Shown here in pieces: positions 9,330 to 17,935 of a stretch of DNA of 64,000 bases. The notes under the pieces were generated by a model. The model did not search any database. It was not told the DNA's origin and saw only the letters and a list, made by a program, of their open reading frames with translations. The position numbers and the translations under genes are program-made. This stretch comes from Clostridium formicaceticum. GTDB lineage: Bacteria > Bacillota > Clostridia > Peptostreptococcales > Natronincolaceae. Positions within the stretch are counted from its first letter, which is position 1. Each line of letters starts with the position of its first letter. The stretch covers positions 3,534,001 to 3,598,000 of the forward strand of contig NZ_CP017603.1 in assembly GCF_001854185.1 (NCBI RefSeq), read 5' to 3'.

Positions 9330-10124
9330 CTATCTAAAGCTTGTTATTAAAGAACGGATTAATATGTTCCAACCATCTACCATGATAAATAACAAAAGCT
9401 TAAAGGGTAAAGAAATCATGGCAGGAGGTAACATCATCATTCCCATAGACATCAACGTACTTGCCACCACCATATCAATGACGATAAAAGGAATAAACAA
9501 AACAAAACCTAATTGAAAAGCAGTTTTTAGCTCACTGATAATAAAAGCAGGTATTAATACCGTATTGGTAATTTCCTTAACTTCTACAGGACCCTCTACA
9601 TTTGCAACTTCTGCAAACAAAGCCAGGTCCTTCTCTCTTGTTTGCCTCAGCATAAATTCCCTTATAGGTTCCATTGCAATGGTTAGGGCCTCCCCTTGAC
9701 TGATTTCCTCTTGAAGATAAGGCTGCAATGCATTTTGATTGATTTCAGAAGCAATGGGCCCCATCGTAAAAAAAGTTAAAAATAGCGCTAACCCAATCAG
9801 CACTTGTGTAGGCGGTGTTTGCTGTGTAGCTAAGGCATTTCTTAAAAAAGATAATACGATAATAATCCTGGTAAAACTAGTCATCATAATGAGTATTGCT
9901 GGAGCAAGAGACAAAATTGTCAGTAAAAATAAAATTTGAATGCTCGTTACTGCCTCTTGAGGGTTTTCTGCATCTTCAATGGTCAACCCTATTCTAGGTA
10001 TCGGCAAATCCGGTTGTGCATAAGCACTTATTGTGCTCATTATAAACAAAATAAGCAACACCGTAATTAAAACTATGAACTTTTTGTTCTTCTTATATTG
10101 TTTTTTCCTTGTATTTGTTTTCAT
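9330..10124 (-). CDS. fliP: Flagellar export apparatus protein FliP
   Basis: FliP forms the pentameric heart of the flagellar export channel. The 264-residue protein starts with a basic region and a cleavable signal peptide (hydrophobic residues about 17-35 ending SAYAQ), as expected for FliP. The FliP signature is visible in TSFTRIIIVLSFLRNALATQ and in the C-terminal segment VIDMVVASTLMSMGMMMLPP. Three or four further membrane segments are evident. It follows fliO by five bases and precedes fliQ by ten. Confidence 0.97.
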   Translation of the reverse strand: MKTNTRKKQYKKNKKFIVLITVLLILFIMSTISAYAQPDLPIPRIGLTIEDAENPQEAVTSIQILFLLTILSLAPAILIMMTSFTRIIIVLSFLRNALATQQTPPTQVLIGLALFLTFFTMGPIASEINQNALQPYLQEEISQGEALTIAMEPIREFMLRQTREKDLALFAEVANVEGPVEVKEITNTVLIPAFIISELKTAFQLGFVLFIPFIVIDMVVASTLMSMGMMMLPPAMISLPFKLLLFIMVDGWNILIRSLITSFR

Positions 10125-10129
10125 GATTT

Positions 10130-10528
10130 CTACTTTCTATCGCTTTTTTTATTGATTTTTTTCATCATGACTGCAAGCTTTTCTTTCATTTCCCTCCAAA
10201 TATTATGGGAAATTTTTAAAAAATCTTTGTTATTTTGCAAAGCATCACCTTGCGTTTTTTTAAAGATGTTCCACGCCTCTATACTTAGCGTGTCTAAGAT
10301 TTCCATGTTCTTATTACAAACAACTAAAATATATACTTTGTCCATTACTTGAATAACCATTAAGTTTAAGTTTGGAGCCAAAGTTGTACGCTCTAGAACT
10401 TTGGCTGTTCGCCCTTGAAAGTATAAATTGGATTTTTTGCCAATAACCCTCGTGGTATAATAGGCAAGAAAAATCACACAAACAGCTATAATCACCATCA
10501 TGAAAAACGTATAAATAGTATTTATCAT
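10130..10528 (-). CDS. fliO: Flagellar export assembly factor FliO
   Basis: FliO helps assemble the FliP ring and is not part of the finished export gate. This 132-residue protein has one N-terminal membrane segment (about residues 5-25) followed by a small cytoplasmic beta-rich domain and a lysine-rich tail, the usual FliO layout. Sequence conservation in FliO is low, so the call rests on topology and position directly before fliP. Confidence 0.85.
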   Translation of the reverse strand: MINTIYTFFMMVIIAVCVIFLAYYTTRVIGKKSNLYFQGRTAKVLERTTLAPNLNLMVIQVMDKVYILVVCNKNMEILDTLSIEAWNIFKKTQGDALQNNKDFLKISHNIWREMKEKLAVMMKKINKKSDRK

Positions 10529-10556
10529 TATATCTCCTAACTAAAGTTAAGATAAA

Positions 10557-10919
10557 TTAACCAATGACTTTTTTTACAGCTTCAATGACACGATCCGCTT
10601 GAAATGGTTTAACAATAAAGTCCTTCGCCCCCGCTTGAATGGCTTCAATAACCATTGCCTGTTGTCCCATGGCAGAACACATAATAATCTTAGCATTAGC
10701 ATCTATTTTTTTTATCTCTTTTACTGCTTGAATACCATCCATTTCTGGCATAGTAATATCCATAATCGTTAATTGTGGTTGCAGCTCTTTGTATTTTTCA
10801 ACTGCTTTTTGACCATTTTCAGCTTCTCCAATAACTTCAAATCCATTTTTAGTCAATACATCCTTCACCATCATTCTCATAAATGCAGCATCATCAACTA
10901 TTAAAATACCTTTAGACAT
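10557..10919 (-). CDS. cheY: Chemotaxis response regulator CheY
   Basis: CheY carries phosphate from CheA to the flagellar switch (FliM/FliY) and changes motor rotation. The 120-residue single receiver domain has the acidic pocket DDAAFMR, phosphoacceptor Asp54 in LTIMDITMPEMDG, the switch Ser/Thr in IMCSAMG and Lys in FIVKPF. It lies between fliY and fliO, as in B. subtilis. ATG 10919 follows AAGGAGG at good distance. The 141-bp space upstream contains a possible sigma-A-like promoter (10990-11018), so cheY and the downstream export genes may have extra expression. Confidence 0.95.
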   Translation of the reverse strand: MSKGILIVDDAAFMRMMVKDVLTKNGFEVIGEAENGQKAVEKYKELQPQLTIMDITMPEMDGIQAVKEIKKIDANAKIIMCSAMGQQAMVIEAIQAGAKDFIVKPFQADRVIEAVKKVIG

Positions 10920-10989
10920 AATTTTCTTCCTCCTTGATTATCTTTTAATACTTATCTAGCACATATAAATATTAATAAAGGTTACTTTC

Positions 10990-11018
10990 ATTTTATATTA
11001 ATATTACTATTATGACAA
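10990..11018 (-). promoter_or_regulatory. Possible sigma-A-like promoter before cheY
   Basis: On the minus strand TTGTCA (11013-11018) and TAAAAT (10990-10995) are separated by 17 bases in an AT-rich 141-bp gap between fliY and cheY. Because the gap is very AT-rich, a chance match is possible. No transcription data are available. Confidence 0.45.
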
Positions 11019-11060
11019 TTTAATTTCGTCATAGGACTTTAGAATTTTTTATAAATGACT

Positions 11061-12209
11061 CTATATTTTCTCAAAACGTCTATTTGCATGAACAATATCT
11101 GTTATTCTTATGCCATAATTTTCATCAATGACCACAACTTCTCCCTTAGCAACATATTGACCGTTTACTAATATATCTAAGGGTTCCCCCACCAATTTAT
11201 CTAATTCTATAATTGTTCCTGGGCCAAATTCTAATACTTCATTAATTCTTTTTGTGGTTCTTCCAAGCTCAACCGTAACCTGCAGAGGTACATCTTGAAT
11301 TAAAGCAATGTTTTCAGGTATCCCCTTCTGAGACCCTTCATCAAAGGATTGAAAGGTAACAGGTTGAACATTTATTTTCGTATTATGTTGAGGTCTTGTG
11401 CTCTCTTGATGCTTTTCAGAATTTAATGGCATGCTAGGGGTTTCCTGATTACTTTTCATTTCTAAGTTTTGACTATTTGGAGCATCATAATAAGGTTCTG
11501 GTACTGCAACGGATTCTTGAATATCAGTAGCATTGCCAGCAGGCATAAGAATGCTCACCATTTCTTTAGCAAAATCCATGGGAATTAATTGCATAATTTC
11601 ACTATCAATTAAGCCTTCAATTTCCATCTTAAAAGCAATTTTTATAACACTTTCTTGTTGATCACTAAGAATCCCATTGATATCATTTGACTGAAAATCC
11701 AATTCAAATGCTCTAGGAGGATGTATATCTATTTTTTTAGAAAACATTTCTGATAGAGAAGTAGAAGAAGATCCTACCATTTGGTTCATAGCTTCACTGA
11801 TGGCACTTAGATGTAACTCAGATAACGGATCTTCAGTAACTGTACCACTTCCCCCCATCATTAAATCAGTAATGATCTTCACATCATCTACCTTTATAAT
11901 TAAAAGATTGGTCCCTCTAATGCCTTCTTTATATCTAACATCTACTGCTACAAAAGGTATCGTATATTGCTCCGAAAGTTCCTCCATTGTAATAACAGAA
12001 ACTTTTGGTGTTGTAATACCTACTTTATGTCCAAGCAATGTAGATAAGGTCGTTGCAGCAGTTCCCATGCTAATATTGCCGATCTCACCAATCGCATCTT
12101 TTTCTATATCTGTAAACTCATCTATCGCTTCTTTCATCGAATCCACTGTATTAATATCACTTCCACTAAGGAGAGCATCAATTTCTTCTTGAGATAACAT
12201 ATCACTCAT
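11061..12209 (-). CDS. fliY: Flagellar motor switch phosphatase FliY (CheC-FliN fusion)
   Basis: FliY is a C-ring protein of Gram-positive bacteria that also dephosphorylates CheY-P. The 382-residue protein has an N-terminal CheY-binding peptide (LSQEEIDALLSG), a CheC-like middle domain with both phosphatase motifs (IGEIGNISMGTAATTLSTLL near residue 40 and SAISEAMNQMVGSSSTSLSE near 130), a low-complexity linker (about 235-285) and a C-terminal FliN/SpoA domain (VPLQVTVELGRTTKRINEVL to the end). Its start overlaps the fliM stop by eight bases. Confidence 0.96.
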   Translation of the reverse strand: MSDMLSQEEIDALLSGSDINTVDSMKEAIDEFTDIEKDAIGEIGNISMGTAATTLSTLLGHKVGITTPKVSVITMEELSEQYTIPFVAVDVRYKEGIRGTNLLIIKVDDVKIITDLMMGGSGTVTEDPLSELHLSAISEAMNQMVGSSSTSLSEMFSKKIDIHPPRAFELDFQSNDINGILSDQQESVIKIAFKMEIEGLIDSEIMQLIPMDFAKEMVSILMPAGNATDIQESVAVPEPYYDAPNSQNLEMKSNQETPSMPLNSEKHQESTRPQHNTKINVQPVTFQSFDEGSQKGIPENIALIQDVPLQVTVELGRTTKRINEVLEFGPGTIIELDKLVGEPLDILVNGQYVAKGEVVVIDENYGIRITDIVHANRRFEKI

Positions 12210-13197
12210 CTAGTTCATCTCCTCCCTTGTCAATTTTAGTTACTTTTATTGCTATCTTATTTTTTACCGTCCCCGGTATGCCAAAGTATTTTCGTTTATC
12301 TCCTACCAAAATTTCTATCTCCTCATTTGCTAACTTATCCAAAACAATGACATCACCCATTTGCAACTCTAAAAAATCCCTTACTGTTATATAAGTAGAC
12401 CCTAACTGAGCAGCTATGTTTACCTTGCTTTTTTCAACACGTTTTTTTAAAGATTGTTTATCCTCTTCCGTAACAGTTTTACTAACACTGGAAAACCAAA
12501 ACTTTGTGCTTAATTTTGTTAAAATAGGCTCAATAACAATATGAGGTATACATAGGTTCATCATTCCCATAACATCGCCAATGGTTATATTCAATGTTAT
12601 AAGCGCAATAGTTTCATTTGGAGAAACAATTTGAGCAAACTGAGAGTTGGTTTCTATTTTTTCTAAAGATGGTTGTAATTCTATCACATTTTCCCATGGA
12701 TCAATCATCAAATCCAGTATCTGTCTCATAAATTTCTTAATAAGCATAATTTCGATTTCAGTAAAAGTTCGACTCTCTTCATAGTTTTTGCCACTTCCAC
12801 CTAGAATTCTATCTATTAAGGTGAAGGCAATAGATGAGGATAAGTCAATCATTATCTGGCCAGTTAAAGGCTGAAAATTTACAATAGACAACACTGCAGG
12901 ATTAGCAATAGAATTACTGAATTCGTAGTAAGATAATTCTTCTACGGAAGAAACCTCTGCTTGAACATAACTCCTTAAATACCCTGATAAAAATGTATTT
13001 AAAGTTCTAGAAAAGTTTTCATGAATGATCTGTAAAGTCCTTAACTGATCCTTTGCTAATTTTTTAGGACTTTTAAAATCATAGCTCTTTGTTTTTCTTT
13101 CCTGTTTTTCCTCCTTAATTTCTTCTGCATCTAACTCGCCGCTATTTAAAGCTAGAAGCAAAGCATCTATTTCATTTTGTGATAAAACATCAGACAA
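12202..13197 (-). CDS. fliM: Flagellar motor switch protein FliM
   Basis: FliM binds phosphorylated CheY and connects FliG with FliY in the C ring. The N-terminal CheY-binding motif SQNEIDALL is followed by a CheC-like domain and a C-terminal SpoA/FliN domain. I place the start at TTG 13197 (331 residues, MSDVLSQNEID). The site AGGAGGTGATA (from 13211 downwards) physically overlaps the in-frame GTG at 13206, so that codon cannot be the start; TTG 13197 lies eight bases after GGAGG. A second TTG at 13200 is less well spaced. The stop overlaps fliY. Confidence 0.95.
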   Translation of the reverse strand: MSDVLSQNEIDALLLALNSGELDAEEIKEEKQERKTKSYDFKSPKKLAKDQLRTLQIIHENFSRTLNTFLSGYLRSYVQAEVSSVEELSYYEFSNSIANPAVLSIVNFQPLTGQIMIDLSSSIAFTLIDRILGGSGKNYEESRTFTEIEIMLIKKFMRQILDLMIDPWENVIELQPSLEKIETNSQFAQIVSPNETIALITLNITIGDVMGMMNLCIPHIVIEPILTKLSTKFWFSSVSKTVTEEDKQSLKKRVEKSKVNIAAQLGSTYITVRDFLELQMGDVIVLDKLANEEIEILVGDKRKYFGIPGTVKNKIAIKVTKIDKGGDELDE

Positions 13198-13209
13198 CAA
13201 TATCACCTC

Positions 13210-13626
13210 CTATTGAATAATATAGTCAGTAAAATACACATTGGTGATTTTATCCGATGCCATTACCTGTCCTATCACCTGTATTAGTTCTTCTCTTAGT
13301 TGTTGCTGACCTTCTGGGCTCAAAATTTCCTCTGGTTTCTTTGCAATAATCACCTCTATAATACTATCTCTTAGTTCAGCATTTTTTTCATCAAATTTTG
13401 ACAATAATTTTTTATCGGCTGTTTCAATAACAATCTCACCTTTGAAAAAGTTTCGTTGATGGCTTAAGTTTGTAGAAAAAGAACCTATGTGGAATTCATA
13501 AGTCTTTATATCTCTATTAGCTTCATGGGCCCCCCTAAAAAATGCAAAATATGCAATTGTACCAAAAACAACGCCTGATAGTATAAAACCTATTAATGAA
13601 TATAGTACTATTTTTTTTACATTCAT
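13210..13626 (-). CDS. fliL: Flagellar basal body protein FliL
   Basis: FliL is a membrane protein that surrounds or supports the stator. The 138-residue protein has one N-terminal membrane segment (about residues 7-28) and an extracytoplasmic stomatin-like FliL domain ending in the conserved VYFTDYIIQ. It lies between motB and fliM. The ribosome binding site for fliM overlaps the fliL stop. Confidence 0.92.
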   Translation of the reverse strand: MNVKKIVLYSLIGFILSGVVFGTIAYFAFFRGAHEANRDIKTYEFHIGSFSTNLSHQRNFFKGEIVIETADKKLLSKFDEKNAELRDSIIEVIIAKKPEEILSPEGQQQLREELIQVIGQVMASDKITNVYFTDYIIQ

Positions 13627-13644
13627 GTTGTATTAACCCCCGAT

Positions 13645-14403
13645 TCATAGGTTGTAGGGTGCAGAAGTAGTTAACTCAGATTTCAAAATCACAATATCCA
13701 CCCGCCTATTTTTTGCCTTGTTTTCTTGTGTATCATTAGAAGCCACCGGTTGATACTCTCCGTATCCCGACGCCGAAAATCTAGCTGGCTGTAAACCTAT
13801 CTCTTCTATTAAAAATCTTACTACATTTGCAGCTCTAGCCACCGATAATTCCCAATTGGTTTCGTATTTAGCGTTTGGTCTCAACGGATCTGTGTCCGTA
13901 TGACCCTCCACGTTAACAAACTTCTCTTGAAACTCAAGTTCCTCTAGAAATTCTGCTATAGCTGCCAGGATTTCCTTTGAGTCCTCTTTTATAATGGCTT
14001 TTCCTGAATCAAATAGTACATTATCTTGAAAACGCAGTACTAGCCCTCTGGTTTCCATTGTGACCAACACATTGCCCTCAAGCTCTTTGTCTTCCAGAAA
14101 AGCCTCTAACCGCTCTTGAAGCTTTCTAAAATCTTCCAGTTCCTCCAGTTGCTTTGTAGTCAGATCTTCATCATAAGCGCTAAAAATATAATCACTGGGT
14201 TCTATTGTCTTGCCAGCATCTAAAACCCCCAAAGATCCTTGAAAAGATTGAATAATCGCTTCAAATTTTTTTACATCAATTTCTGAAAAAGAAAATAATA
14301 ATATAAAAAAACATAATAACAATGTCACCATATCTCCGTAGGTAGTCATCCACTCAGGAGAGCCCTTTGGGGCACTATCTTCACTGCGACTTTTCCTTGC
14401 CAT
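13645..14403 (-). CDS. motB: Flagellar stator protein MotB
   Basis: MotB anchors the stator to peptidoglycan and provides the ion-binding aspartate. The 252-residue protein has a short basic N-terminus, one membrane segment with the critical Asp24 in YGDMVTLLLCFFILLFSF, and a C-terminal OmpA-like peptidoglycan-binding domain (VEGHTDTDPLRPNAKYETNW and NRRVDIVI). Its ATG overlaps the motA TAA by one base. Whether the stator uses protons or sodium cannot be decided safely from the sequence alone. Confidence 0.97.
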   Translation of the reverse strand: MARKSRSEDSAPKGSPEWMTTYGDMVTLLLCFFILLFSFSEIDVKKFEAIIQSFQGSLGVLDAGKTIEPSDYIFSAYDEDLTTKQLEELEDFRKLQERLEAFLEDKELEGNVLVTMETRGLVLRFQDNVLFDSGKAIIKEDSKEILAAIAEFLEELEFQEKFVNVEGHTDTDPLRPNAKYETNWELSVARAANVVRFLIEEIGLQPARFSASGYGEYQPVASNDTQENKAKNRRVDIVILKSELTTSAPYNL

Positions 14404-15188
14404 TACGCCTCCACACCTTCCTCTTTTTGTTGTAGTTCTTTTCTGATTTTAGGTGGTAAAAAGGCTTTTAATTTTTCTTCGATAATTCTAGGGTTTTCGC
14501 CAGCTTGGATAGATAATAATCCTTCAACCATAATTTCTTTTCGTAAAATTTCTTCTTTACTTCTAAGCTTCAGTTTATTTGCTAGAGGAATAAATAATAA
14601 GTTTGCCAGCAAAGACCCATAGAAGGTGGTAATGAGTGCCACCGCCATACTTGGTCCTATCGTACTGGGGTCGTCCAATGTCCTTAGCATGTTAATAAGT
14701 CCAATCAATGTTCCAATCATTCCAAAAGCAGGAGCTAGGGAACCCATTGTTTCCAATATTCCTTGTCCCTCTTTATGTCTTTCTTCTACAAAAGCTAACT
14801 CCGTCTCCAATAAATTTCTAACTAACTCTGGGTCAGTACCATCTACAATTAACATAACACCTTTTTGCAGAAATTCGTCTTCTACCCCCTCTGCCGCTTC
14901 TTCTAAAGCCAGTAAACCTTCTTTTCTAGCAGTATTGGCTAAGCCATTAATGCTATGAATAATATCTCTAGGTTCTACTTTTTCTTTAGAAAACGCTTTA
15001 GATGTTATTTTCATGGCCTCTAATACCTTTGCTAGAGGATAAGCAACAAAAGTAGCAGATATCGTTCCCCCTATTACAATCAAAATTGATTCAAGGTTCA
15101 GATAGGTTATGACACTCCCTCCCGCCATAATACCTGCAAAGACAAATATCAGTCCCACTATTATTCCAGCAATCGTTCCTAAATCCAA
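14403..15188 (-). CDS. motA: Flagellar stator protein MotA
   Basis: MotA forms the ion-conducting pentamer with MotB and pushes on FliG. The 261-residue protein has four membrane segments (about 4-25, 35-52, 150-172, 185-205), with the large cytoplasmic loop carrying charged residues between segments 2 and 3. The conserved APAFGMIGTLIGLINML is visible near residue 150. It starts at TTG 15188, seven bases after GAGG. It follows flbD and overlaps motB. Confidence 0.96.
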   Translation of the reverse strand: MDLGTIAGIIVGLIFVFAGIMAGGSVITYLNLESILIVIGGTISATFVAYPLAKVLEAMKITSKAFSKEKVEPRDIIHSINGLANTARKEGLLALEEAAEGVEDEFLQKGVMLIVDGTDPELVRNLLETELAFVEERHKEGQGILETMGSLAPAFGMIGTLIGLINMLRTLDDPSTIGPSMAVALITTFYGSLLANLLFIPLANKLKLRSKEEILRKEIMVEGLLSIQAGENPRIIEEKLKAFLPPKIRKELQQKEEGVEA

Positions 15189-15214
15189 GTCTACACCTCT
15201 TTTCTTTCACCAAC

Positions 15215-15409
15215 TTAATCTTGAGAAATAGCATGAATTTTTTTCTTAAATGCAATGACTTTCTCAATGATTTCATCTGCTGTCTCTTTTACTACAATTT
15301 TATGACCATTTACTAAAGTAATCACAGTATCTGGTGTTTCTTCAATTAATTCTATTATTTCACAGTTTAGTATTACTTCACTATGATTTAATCGCTTTAA
15401 CTTTATCAT
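15215..15409 (-). CDS. flbD: Flagellar protein FlbD (SwrD-like)
   Basis: This 64-residue protein belongs to the FlbD/SwrD family, small proteins encoded beside flgE in Firmicutes; SwrD in B. subtilis raises flagellar motor power. The family start MIKLKRLN and the core VTLVNGHKIVVKE are seen. I start at ATG 15409, because the in-frame GTG six bases upstream overlaps the AGAGG ribosome binding site. It lies directly before motA, which fits a link to stator function. Confidence 0.88.
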   Translation of the reverse strand: MIKLKRLNHSEVILNCEIIELIEETPDTVITLVNGHKIVVKETADEIIEKVIAFKKKIHAISQD

Positions 15410-15457
15410 AAGCACCTCTTTTTCTTTTGTAAGAAATAGATGAAAAGCATTTATTTA

Positions 15458-15496
15458 AACCATGAGTAGAGTACATGATTTCCTCTACTCATGGTT
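15458..15496 (-). other. Perfect 14-bp hairpin in the flgE-flbD gap
   Basis: The arms 15458-15471 and 15483-15496 are perfect inverted repeats (AACCATGAGTAGAG) around an 11-base loop, beginning five bases after the flgE stop. The sequence after it on the transcribed strand is GGTTTAAATAAATG, with no run of T, so it is not a standard intrinsic terminator. It more likely protects or defines an mRNA end, or reduces transcription of flbD-motAB relative to flgE. The structure is seen in sequence; its function is inference. Confidence 0.7.
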
Positions 15497-15501
15497 ATAA
15501 A

Positions 15502-16989
15502 CTATCTCTTCATATTCACCACTTCTTGCAGCATTTCATCACTGGTGGTTATAATTCTTGAATTTGACTGAAAACCTCTTTGTGTGGCGATCATCGTAAC
15601 AATTTCTCTTGACAAATCTACATTGGACATTTCCAAGCTACCGGCACTCAACGTTCCTAACCCTCCAACACCTGGATTGTCTTCTATTGGTATGCCAGAG
15701 TTAGAGGTAGCGCGATACATGTTTGAACCAATCTTTTCCAAACCCGCTGGGTTTCTAAAGTTTGCAAGTCTAATTTGACCCAATAACTTTCTTTCGCCAT
15801 TGGAAAATATTCCTGTTATCTCTCCCGTTGGAGCAATAGTAAAATCATCTAAGGTTCCTAATGGAAAGCCGTTTGTTTCGTCGGCATGAGCAGTGGAAGA
15901 ACTGGCAAACATCGTCAAATCCCTATGACTTAGTGTAAAGGTAGTTGCTTCTGCCCCATTGGTTAGACCTTCACCAATTCTTAGCTGCATCGATTGACCA
16001 GCAATCAACTTTCCTTTTGCATCAAAAGTTAAGATATTATTTTGAGGCGCTGTCAACGGATCATCTGCTTGCCCAGTAGCATGAATCATATTACCATCCT
16101 TATCCAGGTAAAAGGTTTCTACTCTAAACTGACTATTACCATCGGCATCATCTTCTATCCTGATATAAGCCTGTTTTATTCTGTGAATACCTCCTAGACC
16201 ATCAAACACCTCATAACTGGTTTCTCTAGCCACAGAATCAGTAAACTCCTGATTAATTTGATAGACCACCGGGTTATAATTGTCTTCATTAGGATTTGGT
16301 TGATAGGCTGCATCTGGATCCTTTAAGACCGCTCTATAAACCATACCTTCATTTGGTCCTCCTGCTGCATCTAAGGCTTCTTGATTTCCATTAAATCCAG
16401 CAAGATTTGCCACTAAGGCACCATCTGCAGGTAAAGCAAATCGTTTTGTACCAGCGTCTAAGTTGCCTTTCATTGTTACTCTGTCCGTTGCCATCGGATT
16501 AAAAGTGGCTGATTTTGAAATAACCAAACCAGATAAATTAGGTTGAAGGACCCCTTCTTCATCTGCTCTAAAGCCTAATACCTTAAAGCCATCAGGTGTT
16601 ACCAAATTTCCACTAGCATCAAGGGAAAAACTTCCTGCCCTCGTATAATATTGATTTAATGCATTTGCATCATCTGAAACAATAAAAAAACCATTGCCGC
16701 TAATCATAACATCTGTCATATATTCTGTTCTCTCTACTGTCCCCTGAATATGAAAGGTATCCATTGCAGCAACATCAATACCCAAACCAACCTGCTGCGG
16801 ATTGGTACCGCCTCTACCATCTCTAGCTGCTGATGCTCCTTGGATTGTCTGATTCATCACCTCTTGAAATGTCATTCTAGATCCCTTAAAACCTATGGTA
16901 TTCACATTGGCAATATTATTGCCGATTACATCCATCTTAGTTTGATGAGCCCGCAGACCTGACACAGCGGAAAACATCGATCTCATCAT
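15502..16989 (-). CDS. flgE: Flagellar hook protein FlgE
   Basis: FlgE polymerises into the flagellar hook. The 495-residue protein has the rod/hook N-terminal motif (SGLRAHQTKMDVIGNNIAN), a long variable middle, and the matching C-terminal motif (LSREIVTMIATQRGFQSNSR). These terminal helices form the D0 coiled coil. The start ATG 16989 lies nine bases after GAGGAGG; a second ATG follows immediately. It follows the TIGR02530-type gene and precedes flbD. Confidence 0.96.
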   Translation of the reverse strand: MMRSMFSAVSGLRAHQTKMDVIGNNIANVNTIGFKGSRMTFQEVMNQTIQGASAARDGRGGTNPQQVGLGIDVAAMDTFHIQGTVERTEYMTDVMISGNGFFIVSDDANALNQYYTRAGSFSLDASGNLVTPDGFKVLGFRADEEGVLQPNLSGLVISKSATFNPMATDRVTMKGNLDAGTKRFALPADGALVANLAGFNGNQEALDAAGGPNEGMVYRAVLKDPDAAYQPNPNEDNYNPVVYQINQEFTDSVARETSYEVFDGLGGIHRIKQAYIRIEDDADGNSQFRVETFYLDKDGNMIHATGQADDPLTAPQNNILTFDAKGKLIAGQSMQLRIGEGLTNGAEATTFTLSHRDLTMFASSSTAHADETNGFPLGTLDDFTIAPTGEITGIFSNGERKLLGQIRLANFRNPAGLEKIGSNMYRATSNSGIPIEDNPGVGGLGTLSAGSLEMSNVDLSREIVTMIATQRGFQSNSRIITTSDEMLQEVVNMKR

Positions 16990-17070
16990 AGTTCATAACC
17001 TCCTCATTTTTTCTATTCTTTTCACTTCTTCTGTCATTCAGAAGTAATCAGCCTCCACAATTGGTCCGGC

Positions 17071-17451
17071 TTAAATAATTACAGCACCATCTATATTGGT
17101 AAATACATTTTCTTTTAGTTCTTCCTCTACAGCTACTGTAATCACTGTCTTATTCTTCACACTGGCAATAAACACTCGATTATCCATAATAATCAAAGTT
17201 TCTTTTATTCCCTTCTTTGCAACAGTATCCATAGCATGGTCCAGTCTTGTCATTTCTTGCGTCGTTAAATGGATATTCCTCTGCTGTAATCGTTCTGCAG
17301 CATGCTTAGAAAATTTCAATCCACCATTTTTAGTGATTTGTTCCTGTAAAACCCCACCGAAGCCTGTTGCAGCCTTTAAGTTACTGGACTTTGGTGTGCT
17401 ATTTTGGGTCAACAGCGGTTTGTCATTAATTTTATATGTAATCATATTCAT
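17071..17451 (-). CDS. TIGR02530-type flagellar operon protein
   Basis: This 126-residue protein matches what I know of the TIGR02530 family, small proteins of unknown biochemical function found next to flgD and flgE in Firmicutes and other flagellated bacteria. The conserved core is LKFSKHAAERLQQRNI, followed by a conserved strand region IIMDNRVFIASVKNKTVITV. No signal peptide or membrane segment is seen. Its position between flgD and flgE suggests a role in hook assembly or hook export; that is inference. Confidence 0.82.
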   Translation of the reverse strand: MNMITYKINDKPLLTQNSTPKSSNLKAATGFGGVLQEQITKNGGLKFSKHAAERLQQRNIHLTTQEMTRLDHAMDTVAKKGIKETLIIMDNRVFIASVKNKTVITVAVEEELKENVFTNIDGAVII

Positions 17452-17473
17452 TCCTCCTTACTTCTGCTGTTGC

Positions 17474-17923
17474 TTAAGGAGTTTCTGTTTCCACTTCACC
17501 TTCATTTGGCTCTTCGCTTTCATTCTCACCTTCGTTTACATCTTCAGTTTCTTCATTGTTAGGCAGTAAGGCATCTGCTATTTTCCCAAGGGTTGTGTTA
17601 ATACTGTCTAATGTTTCACTCATAAAGGTATGACTTTTTACCAGATTATTATTCATCATGGTGATATGCTCTGCTAAGGTTGTTTTCACATCCTGCAAAT
17701 TATCATTCATATTCTGCATCTGCTCCAAGGAACTAAACTGGGCCATTTGGGCAATAAATTCTTTATCCTCCATGGGGTTTAATGGGTCTTGGTTTTTAAG
17801 CTGTGTAACTAAAAGTTTTAGAAAAGCATCCTTATCAAGATCACTGGATTTTTGATTCTTTGTTTCACTATCATAGTATCTATAACGATACTCCGTTTCA
17901 GTTGTACCATTTACATTACTCAA
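17474..17923 (-). CDS. flgD: Flagellar hook capping protein FlgD, short form
   Basis: FlgD caps the growing hook. The conserved N-terminal region is present ([20 protein letters not shown] and [20 protein letters not shown]). The protein is only 149 residues and ends in an acidic tail rich in Glu, Asn and Pro, so it lacks the beta-sandwich domains that make up the C-terminal half of enterobacterial FlgD (about 230 residues). Short FlgD proteins are common in Firmicutes. It starts at TTG 17923, seven bases after AAGGAGG. Confidence 0.92.
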   Translation of the reverse strand: MSNVNGTTETEYRYRYYDSETKNQKSSDLDKDAFLKLLVTQLKNQDPLNPMEDKEFIAQMAQFSSLEQMQNMNDNLQDVKTTLAEHITMMNNNLVKSHTFMSETLDSINTTLGKIADALLPNNEETEDVNEGENESEEPNEGEVETETP

Positions 17924-17935
17924 GGACTTCCCTCC

